From assembly GCA_036874045.1 (NCBI GenBank), contig JAZBRI010000003.1, positions 4,786,501-4,850,500 on the forward strand: a DNA stretch of 64,000 nucleotides, read 5' to 3'. A program made the translations under genes and the position numbers. Source of the DNA: Cymodocea nodosa (taxonomy: Eukaryota; Streptophyta; Magnoliopsida; Alismatales; Cymodoceaceae). Every line of letters begins with the position of its first letter. Position 1 is the stretch's first letter. Under the pieces are notes generated by a model, which saw only the letters and a program-made list of their open reading frames with translations, had not been told where the DNA came from and ran no database searches. This document shows, in pieces, positions 24,616-37,269 of this stretch.

Positions 24616-24967
24616 TGGAAGAAATCTACCTACCAAAAGATAGATGACATTAAATTTAAAATTGAAATGATGTAACGTCCAACAACCAATTCAATCACCA
24701 ACATTCTAAATTGTCCTCGGCCATTTAATTGACTACAATATTTTATAAGCGTGAAATTTGATTGTAAGATGATATTTAATTCTGTGATGTATTATTACTC
24801 AGCCAACTAAACATAGGCTTAAATGATATTCTTTATACAATTTTACAGTTAATTTATATTCGATTGGCTCAAATATAATTTAATTACGTTACATTAAGAT
24901 ATATTACAGTCAAATCATGGTCAAAAGAATTAATGGTATCAAAAGAAGTACCTGCAAGAAGTTCTAG
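24616..24967. repeat. Right copy of about 370-bp repeat flanking Harbinger
   Basis: Direct-repeat partner of 20767-21139, with the same orientation and end points and a few substitutions. It is separated from the right Harbinger end by about 300 bp of sequence absent on the left side. It has no TG...CA ends and no polypurine or primer-binding site, so it does not look like an LTR. Confidence 0.92.
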
Positions 24968-27122
24968 TTTCCTAAGAAGGTCCAGAACTTGATTAATTAT
25001 ATTGCTAAGTGGTGAAGGACAATGCTCATTATTTTAATGGTCTGGTATAGACAATACTCATTAATTTGTGGTCTATACCATACGTCCCCACCGCCGTATC
25101 ATGGTCATTTACATCAATGGGTTTTGAAATCCTAGTTATTAATATATAAAGCATACCAAGATGTCATCCACCTAAATAAAACAGATCCTATCTATATGTA
25201 TACACATATATATTGGCAAGATGGGAGCCACATTCCAAAAGGATCCAAAATATGAGATCTGATGTTGGCTTTGAAAACAATCAAAAGATTGCTGTCAATA
25301 ATTCTCATACCATGTTAGGAAAAATCAAACTTGAAATGAAAAATTTATGCTTGATTGAATGTTAGGGAAAAATATATATAAAATTACTTATATATTATTA
25401 TTATTATCAATCCTCTCATTTTATTTTATTTTTATTTAAAGTTCATAGGATTACTTATTCTTTATTAGTATTTATCTCTCTCATTTTATTTTATTTTATT
25501 ATTATTTATCCACTTATTCTTTCATTTCCCCCCTTTTTTTCTTTTCTTCTTTTTCTTAGGCAAAGATTTTGTAGATTCTAAAGAGTGAATAGTGGATTCC
25601 TATGAATACGCTTCCTTTTATACTTCAAAAAAAAAAAAAAAAAGGAAAATGACTTCTCTATTTTCTATTAAACACAAACACTTTTATATCATTTCCAAAC
25701 TTTCCTAAAATTTCATTCCCCACTTTCTCTTAAGATAGTAAAAGAGAGTGATTAGAGAAAGTGAAAGAAGAAAAATGATTTGTTGATTAATTTAAGAAAT
25801 TACAAGAACTGTTTATATATATATATACACACCCACACACATGTCATGATAATAATTGGGTAAAAAGGCTAGCAGTTAATTAACCCTACCCAATTCTTTC
25901 TTTAATTGGTAGAAGATCATGTCAACATCCATAGGACATTTGCCCTCTCTAACTTACCATTAGAGATACAATTTAAGCACTGATACAATTGATCATGCTT
26001 ACTGTTTAGTTAATCACAAGAGATGGCGATGAAATGATCTTTATCAATCCAACCTCAAGACAACACTTACAATCATAATTGGGGTTAGGTGTATCGTTTA
26101 AAGGAAAAAAAGAAAGAAAGATGAGAGGGGTGAAAGGAAATGGAAGATATAACCTACCATTAGAGATATAATTTTTCTTAAACTTTTTCAGATCATTCCT
26201 GATAGTGCTTCTACTATTACAACAATTATTACTGTCTTTTACTGCTACTAATGCCATGACAACTGATTTTGATGCTTTTTGCACAAGGTTTTCATCAATG
26301 TACGGTTTAAAAAAGATTCTATCATACACAGCATCATCTATATAAATGGAAAAACCATTTTCTAATAATTAAACTCATGATCTCTAAGTCACAATGAAGC
26401 AATCTAAGAATTACTTGAAGATTTACCCACCCCCTATTTGGTTTCTTTTGTAAGTAAGTACCCAAAAAAGATAAGTCTGTTATTTTCATGTTTTTTGTTT
26501 GTTGAAATATTGACGCAACATTGATACTTAAATCAATATATACAATTGAGACGAAAAGGAATATTAAATGCAAAGCTACCAAGCTCTTGTGCAGAATCCA
26601 GTTCTCCACTGAAAAGGCATAATTCCTCATCTGAGTAGATTTCCACCCCATACGAAATGCTTTTGAACATATTCCTCCTAGAAGGGCCGCACCAGCACAA
26701 ATATTTTTATGGAATATACATATAACTCAATGCCATACATATTGTTTGTTGCATAGAAATAGAAGACAGCAAACCATGTAAGTAGTACTGCATAACTGGA
26801 AATGGGTAGTTCCTCGATGCTGCTTAACCATGATAATACAAGGTTTGCAAGCATACTAAATGACCAATAACCCCTAAAACAATCATGATCCTTCAGTCAT
26901 CTTTCCTTTTTAAGAATTTCCAAGTGCAGAAGTTTTGACAAACCTTCACCTTGAAAGATTGGCAACATTCTATGTGCAATCAAATCCAGTAAAATTTTGA
27001 ATTTTTTTGGGTGCCAAACCTCCCAAAGGCACTGCGACAATAGCAAATATTTTTACATGAGCCCTTTTTCCGAAAGAGAATCCCATTGCTAGAAAAACTG
27101 CTTATATTTGGTTCATCCCAAT
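24968..27122. other. Intergenic between Harbinger and PCRK1-like kinase
   Basis: AT-rich. Contains an inverted GGTATAGAC/GTCTATACC pair near 25045-25080, poly-A at 25627-25644 and TTATTT-rich runs. Minus-strand open frames at 26006-26329 and 26334-26651 show no known domain. The last few hundred bases are probably the kinase 3' UTR. Confidence 0.45.
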
Positions 27123-30100
27123 TCACGTCTGTTGCCTTTTATTTTCTAAGGCTTCTTCCTGTTTTGCTGCAGAATTTACCAGTGGAGATTGTGGGGAACC
27201 AGTTTCTGTGGTCTCCACTATTCTTCTCACCACGTCCATCACCTCACTCATCTTTGGCCGGGACTTTGGATCCCGGACGAGACATCTGTTTGCTACAGCA
27301 GCAAGTTGTTGTGCAGATTTCAAGGAGAAGTGTCCGCCAAGCCGTGGGTCAACTATCATGGGGAACTTCTTCATGTTTGATATGTAGGGCCGTACCCACT
27401 CCAGCAACTTCTGTTCACCCTTCGGTCGATTCCTGTCCATTGGTCGTCGACCTGTGATCAGCTCATAAAGGACGATCCCATAACTCCAAATATCACTCTT
27501 GACTGTGAGGTGCCCAGTTTGCATGTATTCAGGAGCAGAATAGCCAATAGTTCCTACAACCTGTTTAGAAATATGAGTTCAGCCTCCATTCAAGGGAGCC
27601 TTAAAGAAATGTGATTTTCTACAAATATAGCTACAATAATTCTGCATCGGGCAATGACATCAATGATAAACATCCATAAGATACAGAAAGATAATAAACA
27701 CTTCACATGACAACTAATCTCACCCAAGTCTTTTAAGTCTTAACAGCAACAGAAGCACATGACACTCTACCTGACTGAGCAATACCAATCAGGTTCAAAT
27801 GGAAAAAATTTTGTTTTAGACTGCTTTACGAAAGACTAAAATTGTGAATTGTTCATATAAAACCAGTCAATCAAAAGAAACTTGCTGTCAACATAAAGTG
27901 GTAACTTTATGAGAAATATAATATCATCAGGTAGAAACCGAAATCACCGGGTTTCAAATTTATTCATTCATTATTTGGAAGTCTTACCATTTGCACAAAT
28001 ATCAATGAATCTAACATGTTGACCTTAGTTAATGCTACCAAAAGACAACACTAAAGGTGGGAGCAGCAGCTCCATTGTTGATAGAATTATATGAAACTTC
28101 ATGAAAACAAATTTCAATAGAGCATCTATTAGACTCAGAATACCATCTCAGGAAAATATTCAAAACAAACTTTCATTAGAAGATAGCAGAATATTCCCAT
28201 GGGATTACACCTGAATGGAAGTGGGTGACTTCAACAGAATGCCAGAACCAGGGGAGAAGTTATTCTCGTCTTGGATCATGGAATCAGAGGTGATTGATCT
28301 ACCCATTGAGGGGTATTCACATGGATGACTTTCCAAAGCAATCCGATCATGTGTCAGATTGATAAGCTTCTGGAGGATGGATATTGGGTGCATGAACATC
28401 TACGTTTGATAATGTTGGAGGGATGGGGCACCACCAAAGCCCTATTTTGATCATATCCCACTTTTGGTGGACTTACAGGATGTCAAATACCACATTACAT
28501 TCTGGATGGAATCTTCTTCACTGAAGAATGTGGAAATCCAGAAGCTAGCTGAAGACATTTGGGCTAAATGTTCCTTGATGAACTGCAGAAGATTGTGAAA
28601 AAGCTCACAACTTTGAAGAAAACCATGATAAATGGAAGATAGACTGTAAGTCTTGAAATGGAGATCCATGAAACAAGAACTAAAATGCTTAAACACCATT
28701 TCTAAGCTGGATAAGAAGGAGGGAGTAGACTTCTTGGCGGCAGACAAGGAAGACCGAAAGCATGCTAAACAAGAGATGGATCTACCAATAGAAAATGGAG
28801 AGAAATGCCTTCAAGGTGAGACAAGCAAAATCAGCCACTGGTGAGCACTTCAGAAAACTATTCTCTAAACCCGGTCTATGGTGGCCTGGATGGAAGCCAA
28901 GGAATCTACCGTGATTAACAAGGGAAGGGGAAGCCTCGTGGAGCCATTCTCTCCAGATGAGATTCAAAAGGTAGTGTTGATTTTGAAGGGCAAAAATCAT
29001 TTCGGCTGGATGATTTCCAATGAGTTTCTTAAGAAGTTTTATCATAGTATGGGGTCAGACTTTAAAGACAAGTCCTTGTCTGACAAAAATGCTGGATGCG
29101 ATGTGAGATTAACAAATCCATTTACCAGACACCAAAGTCTGTTCCAGCTGAGGATATTGCCCATTTTGAACAATCAGTCTGATGAACTCAATAATGAAGG
29201 TCATCACTAAAATTTCTGAGCAATAGAGTGCTTTGGGTTGTGCACAAATTGGCTAGCCCAGTGCAGATGGCTTTCAGGTATGGAATGATCTTGATGGATG
29301 GATTTATTTTAGCTAGGGAAGCTTTGGTGGACTACAACAAGAGGATATTGCCTGAGTTCATGTGCATGATTTACTTCAAAAGGACTTTTGATAACATCAA
29401 TAGGAAGTTTTTATTTGAGGCTCTTTGTCCTAACCAATTTCCAGCCAGATGTGTAGCTTGGTATCAAATGTTCTCTCTTTGGCATTGGCACCAACTTTGA
29501 TTAACAATAAATCCTTATGGTCCATTTGCATTCCATATAGGAGTTTTTCAACGCAATCAAATTTCTCCAATTCTATTTAATCTTGGAATAAATGTTCCGC
29601 CCCATATTTCTTATAAAGAATCCATGACTGTTGGCTAGAGTACTGGCATGTTGGAAGTCATTTAACTAAGGTGGCAATTCTTCATTGCATAGACAACAGA
29701 GGGCTTTAAAATTTGTGCCTAGAAGCAAGACATGATTTCTGGCCTTAAGATTAATTATCATAAAATTCCAATTAATGGATTTAATGTCAAGGAATAACAC
29801 ATCAAAAGGAGCGTTTTGATCCTTCATTGCAAAGTTCAGAAGCTTCCAATAACAATGACTCTTTTTTCACCAATTAACAGCTTCATTTGCCAATCAATGA
29901 GAATAGCGTTCTAATTGATCATTTGATTGAGTTGAAGATAAGGATTCCAATTGCATAAAACAAAATAATTCACATATACCAATTCTTTAAAAAATATGGA
30001 GTGTGGACATACTGCTGTTGAAACATGACTGATTCCTTCTGTTGGTCCTTCCCTAGCCAATCCAAAGTCTGATAGCTTTGCAATCCATTTCTCATTTAAG

Positions 30101-32547
30101 AGGATGTTTGAAGTTTTAAAGTCTCGAAATATGATCTGTTTAAGTGGAAAAAAAGAATGGAGACAAGATCAGGCCTCACAGTAGATTAGCAGCACACCCA
30201 GAAAGTGGATTCTCATTGATCTCTTAATGAATTAAGGTAGATAACAACTGAATCTTAATAATAACAAATGAAAAATGAACATTCTGCTAATGTAAAAAAA
30301 TACATTTAATGTCAATTTATGAGACGGTATGGTTTTAACAGCATTGCATTGCTCTAAAAATCTTATATTACCAAAGGCAGAAGAAAGGCTTTAATGAAAA
30401 TCAATATACCATAGAAGGTCTATCCTCAATCAACAAATCTAAAACTACACAATCTATATCTGATAGATAATTTGCAGACAATGAAATAATTACGTTCTAA
30501 ATATAACTATCCTACTTAATTGTTTGTATTAGTTTTATTTTTATGTGAGATAAATCTATAGGCTACATCAGAGTGTTAAAACTATCATCAATATTGTAGC
30601 AGACATAACAGTTTCCATAACAAACTACATTTAAAAATATTCAACACCATCTTGCCTTGGGCTTCAAAAAAAGATTCATCTAAATGAATACAAACATGGA
30701 AGAAACATAAAACAGTGGAAAGATGGACCTAATTTCGGAATACCATGTGAAAGAACAGATATTCACTTCGAAAGGGTTCTAAGTTGATTCTTTTGTGCCG
30801 AATAACATATTGAAAAAGAAACTAAATAATGGTATAGATGAAAATTCCATGATTCTATTATAAGAATTTTCTAACAAATCCTATCAGAACTAATAAAGAG
30901 CTAGACCATAGTAGCAGTCTTATGCAAAAAGATGAGAGAAGAGACTGATGAATCGCAAAGTGCCAATTGGAAGACAAAGAAAATTTTAGTAGTTAATTCA
31001 TGGAAGACAGCATAATATTTAATTGAACAATAAAAAGTTATTGAACAGGATAATATTCTTCATAGACAACATTATTCTTAATGACAGAATAAAATCTAAT
31101 TGAACAATAAAAAGCTGAGAAAATTCGATTCATACTTGAAAATCCATTTCCTCATGCAAGTATGCCAAGCCACGAGCAGCACCAAGAGCTATCTTTAACC
31201 TCATTGACCATGAAAGGGGTTTAGATGATCGAGGTGATAGATGATTGAGAACACTTCCGTTAGACATAAATTCATATACCAGGAGCCGCTGGACTCCCCT
31301 TTCATCATCTTCAGCACAGTAGCCTATTAATTTTACAAGATTTGGATGGTCAACAACCCCAAGGAAATTGACTTCTGTCAACCATTCCCTGTGCCCCTAT
31401 AAGGAAAATATCAACTAATCAGAGAGGAATCCAATTGACCAACTAGAAATTGTAAAGGAAATCTATTTGCTTCAGAACTGGGATAAAAAACTTCACTTGG
31501 CAATTACATGATTATGCATGCAAAATAGAAAGGCTCACTTAGGACTCATTTGGATGAAGCATTCTATAGTTTTGAAAATAGTTATTAATACAGGCACCTA
31601 GGTGCTGCCATGATTTGGAGGCTTACTTTACCTCATCTTAATTAACTGGATATTTTATCGAATACATTTAACTAAATGTCTGTTTAAATTTTTAAATATT
31701 TTTCCTTGCAATATTATATATAATACATATTAGCATTATTACACTTCATATTTTGATCTATATCTTGAGATTATTTATGAACTTGAACATTATTTACAAA
31801 AAATAAAGCTAAAGTATACATTATTATTATTATTCAATATTTATAAATGATTGAGAAATGAAATATAATATTTAAATGGGCTGCCCAGGCACCTAGGCTT
31901 ACTCTTATAATTTCTACTAATCCATATAACAACAATCAATACTTTAATCCTACTGAAAACTTACTAATATACATATATGGTAGAATTTAGTGTATATCAG
32001 AATCCAAAACTGTAATGGAGAAAATGAGACTTGCCTGCAGGCCTCTCTTACTCAATTTTTTTATGGCAACATCAACATTCCTACAAGGATCTTCAGAACT
32101 CTTAATCGAGCCTCTATATACACACCCAAACCCACCTTCACCAACAACTAGGGTTCGATCAAAATCATTTGTGGCACTCTTCAATTCATCAAAGGTGAAA
32201 ACCCTTGGCTTCAGTTGCTTCTTAAGAACAACCGAAGAAAACCTCTCTGCAGACATGGCACTTCTACAAGGAGCATTAGAAGAGTGACTATCAGATTTAG
32301 GAGAGTGACTATAAGATTTAGGAGAGTGGCTATCAGATTTAGGAGAGTGGCTATCAGATTTAGGAGAGTGACTATCAGAATTAGGAGAGTGACTATCAGA
32401 ATTAGGAGAGTAACTATCAGATTTAAGAGAATGGCTATCAGATTTGGGACTCAGGGCATGCTCTTTCAGGGTTGGATGAGCCAACACAGGCTTCACAGCA
32501 TTCTTTTCTTCCTTCTTGGTTCCATGTAAGAAGTAGAAACACTTCAT
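27123..32547 (-). CDS. PCRK1: PCRK1/2-like receptor-like cytoplasmic kinase (RLCK VII)
   Basis: Four coding exons (32547-32035, 31396-31136, 30135-30013, 27560-27123), all phase 0, give 444 residues. The start MKCFYF resembles the MKCF N-terminus of Arabidopsis PCRK1, a plasma-membrane-associated kinase in pattern-triggered immunity. Kinase features: glycine loop [11 protein letters not shown], catalytic Lys in [40 protein letters not shown], and [18 protein letters not shown]. Residues about 30-90 are a 7-residue repeat (SPKSDSH type), unusual for the family. Intron 1 (31397-32034) uses a GC donor, CAG then GCAAGT, at the exact family intron position. A leader intron is likely: exon end AGAG then GTACGA near 33537, acceptor CTGCAG near 32584. 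Intron 3 hosts a LINE fragment. No lesion was seen, so it is probably functional. Confidence 0.9.
28215..29500 (+). mobile_element. LINE fragment in PCRK1-like intron 3
   Basis: Plus-strand translation gives non-LTR retrotransposon pieces: an endonuclease-like [18 protein letters not shown] (about 28222-28275) followed by [13 protein letters not shown], then reverse-transcriptase blocks SPDEIQKVV and SNEFLKKF (about 28945-29040), and [20 protein letters not shown] with [20 protein letters not shown] (about 29255-29430). Frames change and stops intervene. The copy is antisense to the kinase and decayed. Limits are approximate. Confidence 0.75.
32282..32449 (-). repeat. 21-bp coding minisatellite (8 units)
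   Basis: Eight tandem 21-bp units begin at 32282, 32303, 32324, 32345, 32366, 32387, 32408 and 32429, differing by single substitutions. On the kinase sense strand each encodes about one SPKSDSH (variants [14 protein letters not shown]). The unit length is a multiple of three, so copy-number change keeps the frame. Confidence 0.93.
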
Positions 32548-32734
32548 GATCCTTTCTAGGTGCACCTAAGTATATGCCAAATCCTGCAGATAAATGAAAA
32601 AAGCACATGGATCACAAAAAAGAAAACAAACTAATGCACTGTATCTTGATAGTATAACAACGAGAAATGGTTTCCAATTAGCACTCACACAGCACCTGTA
32701 AGTGTAGAAAGAAACATTATATTAAAAAAGTGCT

Positions 32735-32820
32735 TGATGTTTTCATCTAAGGATAATACACCTGGATTTGATTGATAGTATAGCAACCAGAATGTATACT
32801 ATCCTTAGATGAAAACATCA
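32735..32820. repeat. Perfect 21-bp inverted repeat in the kinase leader intron
   Basis: TGATGTTTTCATCTAAGG... at 32735-32755 is the exact reverse complement of 32800-32820, with a 44-nt spacer. It lies in the inferred 5'-leader intron of the kinase gene. Confidence 0.9.
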
Positions 32821-33639
32821 ATCAAATCCATTATATTAAAAGAAGTTCTTATCTTGCAGACCTACATTTTGCTGATTCCCGAAAACAGCCTTTGGGAAAT
32901 AAAGATTCAATTTTCATAAAAAAGAGTATAATTTCTCACATAAGGTATTGAATCACGACTTATGGTTTAGAAAGAAATAAGGAAACCACTAACCTACACA
33001 ATCTTCTTAACAAATTGTCTATACATACGCATCTCCAACCAAACTGCGACCTCCCATCCACAGCCTTAATGCATAACTAACTACTTCCGACCTTACCCTC
33101 ACTCCTAAATTATATACCATGTAGTTTGCACATGCATTATGCTAGTGGAAATAAAAGGAAGCCCAACTTTCGGAAAAAAGGTCGGAGGATCTGAATTATC
33201 GACTATAACTACATACCATTTGTCATTTAGACGGTACAAGCATTTTGACTTGGTTTCTACATTTGAATCCCCCTGTCTCAACATACATCTGAAACCCGAA
33301 AATGTTAACCATACAAAGATGCTGACAATAAGATAAACCCCCAGGTCCAAACAAACACGGACAAGTTTCGATTTCTGGCCTGCTACAACTCATCCACTCA
33401 TTCAAAGAGAGACAGATGAAAGTCAACCCAGATAACAGCACGACGAACCCAATAATAAGCACAAAAACATCTGCTAACCCAAAAATTCCATGACCAACAA
33501 GCTAGAAAGACGACAGTAAGAAAGGAAATCTCGTACCTCTGCTAACCCAATCAACGCCGCGTCTTTCTCTACAAAAATCTCAACTTCCAAATGCCAATTG
33601 CGGGGAAAGGGAAACCACCACACTTTTTAATCACGGCTG

Positions 33640-35610
33640 AGGGTTGTGTGCATCTTTCTTCCCGTCAACTCCGACAGGAAGAAAGAGAAGATTAATTAAT
33701 AAACTCTCATCCATCATGCGGCCGGCGGTGTCCCCTGTATATCTTCTACCACAGACGGCATCTGAAGAAAGAAGAAAAAAACAAAACCAAGAGGACGATG
33801 GCCTCGGTCACCGGTCTATCGTTCCACGCACGCGAGAAGAACAGCCGACGCGGCCTCCTCGACAAGTGAGTCAAAACTCAAAACCATATGATATCCAACC
33901 GAGAGGGCCTTCGGACACATTCTCTGTATTCAAGTCAAAGGTGATCTTTTGAACGTTTAGAACATGGTAAATTCGAATTTACGTTAATATTAGTTTAAAT
34001 TAATAAAGACCATTCACATGCAAAAATTGTAAAACTTAAGAAAGAAAAGAAAAAATTAAAAATTAAGAAACGAGAAGTATAAAAAGTCAAGGAAAAAAAT
34101 AAATTACCTGTACGAAGTCAACATTTTAAAGTACAAATAAATCATAAATTTTATTTTTAAAATAAAATATTAATATTAACATCAAATACAAATACTAAAT
34201 ATTAATGCTGATATCAATAAAAAATATAAATTAAATGCAAGCACATAAACTATTAATATTAATTTTTTATTTATTAAAAATCACTTCTTCTTTTTTAGAC
34301 TTTTTCTGAAACTTTTCGAAAGTGATGGTAAAAGTTTGAAAAATCTCAATATTTATACTAAAAACAGTTTAAAATTATTTTTAAAATTTTGTATCCTGTA
34401 CTAACATTCTTATTTATTTTTCAAAATTTTTAAACTTTTCTTTCTAAACTTTTCATGCCACACAAACAAACCCCCCCCCCCCCCCCCCCACCCCAACCCA
34501 ACCAAAAAAAAAAGGACTTTTATGTAAAGTTTAATTCTCTATTTCTTTATACTTTATTTCGATGCACCTCAACATTTGTACATTTTTTTATTTTTGATGC
34601 CTGCAAACAACTTATAACGAAAGTCGACTTTTATATATTAAATGGAAATCCAATTTGATCGAAAATGACCGTTTCGGTCTTTATTCTCCGGAGGCGAACG
34701 GGATAGACCACGCACCGACTTCTTTCCAGAGGTTAGAATCATCGTCATTTTTATTAATATTTTATTTTAAAAATAATACATATATAATTAATCAATCCGT
34801 GTTATAATATATGACGGATAGAAAATTCAGGTGAAAAGAAAATAAAAAGTTTAGACGGAAAAAATATATACATCTTTGAAAAGCCAAAATTTTAAAAAAA
34901 AAATTAATGTACGTATTGAAAAGTCAAATTTCTCAAAGAAAGTTAATACATAACGAACTGCTCAAATGGAAAAAAATGATAAAAAGTTAAGATAAGAAGA
35001 GAACGAAAAGTTCAAATGAAAAAAAAAAGAAATATCTGACACCGATTATAAATAAAGAATTTGAAAACGGTAGACGATAATTCCCAAATTTTACTAACTT
35101 GCCACTTGACATGTCGATTTTTTAAAAAAAATTGATAATTAGGTGTACGTCATCTAATAATTCACTTTTATCTGAACAATCACTTTCAATTTTTTACACA
35201 AGTCTCCATTCAATCATTTCTGTTATAATCAGTCTTTTCAATCGCAATAAAATTTTCATCGAATCGATGTTGTACACATATCATCATTTCACTCAATGCC
35301 GTTCATTTTAATCAAATTCAGTATTTAAATAACATCACGGTCTTTTCTTTCTTTCTTTCTTTAAATATATCACGATGAAAAAGTCTTTCGCTTCTTAAAA
35401 AAATTCTTTAAAAAAAACTTGCAGGCCATTAAATTAATTTAACCGTTTTGAGACCTAAAGATTAAATATATCAGACAAAGAAGGGTCCCCCAGGTCATCT
35501 TCATCTTAGATTTTTACCATCATTTTGATTGAGGGTTTTTGGAATTTCTTTAAACAACTAATCCGTTACTTGTTGATTTTTTATTCCAAAGCTGATCATA
35601 TTTTAATAAT
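33640..35610. other. Intergenic, AT-rich
   Basis: Region upstream of the kinase. It has a 19-C run at 34471-34489 and many ATTAAT and AAAATT runs. No coding or structural feature is supported. Confidence 0.5.
34471..34489. repeat. Poly-C tract
   Basis: A run of 19 consecutive C on the plus strand, within AT-rich intergenic DNA. Confidence 0.93.
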
Positions 35611-35616
35611 TATTGG

Positions 35617-36008
35617 ATGATTGCCAACGACACTCCACCTCCCTCCTCTGCCACGTCATCCTCCTCCTCTACGAGTACGTTCAGCGTGCAAGCCCTCTCG
35701 GATTGCTTACGGAACCCTAAAAACCCCAACTTCACTCTCCTTTCCAACTGGATCTCAAGAATCCAGGTTGCAGCGGACCTCGCCGGTGCCATCAACAGCA
35801 ATCATAGCGGCATCCGCGGCGCCGCTTGCTCAGGTCGGATCTCCCTTCCTCACCGTCGCGTCCACAACCGGATCGAGAGAGCTCGGGAGTGATGGTTACG
35901 AAGCCTGGTCTACGTGCAAAGCTCCGCCACCGACCTCACCGGATAGAGGTGGGAGAAAACCCGGGACGGCCACTTCAATTGTGACTCGGGAATGTACCAG
36001 AAGAAGGT
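35617..36008 (+). pseudogene. Decayed coding-like exon, family unknown
   Basis: A GC-rich island in AT-rich DNA. One frame reads MIANDTPPP, a Ser/Thr-rich run, SVQALSDCLRNPKNPNFTLL and SNWISRIQVAADLAGAIN, meets a stop at 35890, continues as WLRSLVYVQSSATDLTG, meets a second stop, then RWEKTRDGHFNCDSGMYQK. A GTAAAC donor-like site follows at 36008. The composition and continuing frame suggest a former first exon, now with two stops. I do not recognise the family. It could also be chance in a GC-rich patch. Confidence 0.35.
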
Positions 36009-36009
36009 A

Positions 36010-37269
36010 AACGAATCTTGAATCTTTCGTTTATTTGATGTAATTTTCTAGTATGTAAAAGTTTCTTTCATTTCCTTTATTCATTTCTAGATCATTTAGA
36101 TCCTTTCTCATAAAAAAACTTCACAATTAAGTAAGCATGAACTAAATTTCTGTTTAATAGTTTCTTCTATGCCTATTTGTGAAACACACATGTTAATTAC
36201 ATTAACCATCCCATTTCCTATTGCAAGTTTAATCATTATAATTCTATCGTCATTTATAATTTTATTTTTGTTACCTTAACAATTTTATCTTGTAAACTTT
36301 TACATCAATTATCATCCAACCCTTTTCTTCGATTAACCTATATTTTTCATCTAATATCCTCACTTAACCTAGATTTTTTTAATGCATACATTTAAATATA
36401 AAATTTTGAATAGCATACAAGCAATTACTAAATTTGTTGATGTTATCCAAGTAAAAAATTTTAAATAAAAGCACACTTTTTTAACAAACATTGCGACAAT
36501 TTCAATTCATTTTTTTCTTGTCAAAGAAAAATTACAAATTATAAAATTAAATGATATACGACAATAAAATTATAAATAATAATATTATATATATAGAATG
36601 ACTACCACTGCAAATAATTATTTTCCTGCCAACTGTTTCATCAAAATAAATAATTACAATCAAGCGCAGAAATAGAAAAACAAGTTCTCTACCGACTGGA
36701 ACGTGCGTACCTCTATCCAGAATTTAAAGAAGGCACCGCAAAGCAATTGATTTAAATCTCCTTAAGTTTGGTCCGACTTCCGAATATACTCCAAATACGG
36801 ATTACATTTTTTTGTTTACTTTCGTTTAGGGTTAGGGGGTCGGCCGAGCGAGCCAACCCCGTAAGATTCCACAAATTATGTCGGCCATATGTCTTGATAG
36901 CCATACAGCACCCACCGTCAAAGGGCGGGCGTGGCATATTTAGCCAACCGACCCTTTTAAGTTCAAGAACGTAGTCCTCCGGCCTATTTTAAAGTAACGC
37001 AACCTACCCATCGTCTTTATCGCAGACGATATGGGACTAAAATTGAAAGCAGAAACGAACAAAGTGCGATAAATAAAGGTAGAATTACAACACAACCCAA
37101 AGTGAGAGAGCGAACACAAAACCATGAACCTAAAAATACAAAGTTACAATAACTCTCGGCCACAGAATATACGTACCTCGCAGTGCCAAACAGTAACAAC
37201 TCTAACAAAAAGATGGTCGTTTCTAAGTACCATTGTCGTTTTGGCGTACACGAACGGCGACTACTTATC
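36010..37269. other. Intergenic; 3' flank of HR-lesion gene
   Basis: AT-rich except for a GC-rich patch at 36827-36960, which opens with TTTAGGGTTAGGG and has GGGTCGG/CCGACCC at its ends (see findings). The part nearest 37270 is probably 3' UTR of the minus-strand gene. Confidence 0.45.

Noticed and set aside
20767..24967. The pair of about 370-bp repeats as LTRs of one retrotransposon
   Set aside because: They lack TG...CA ends, a primer-binding site and a polypurine tract, and the interior is a Harbinger DNA transposon.
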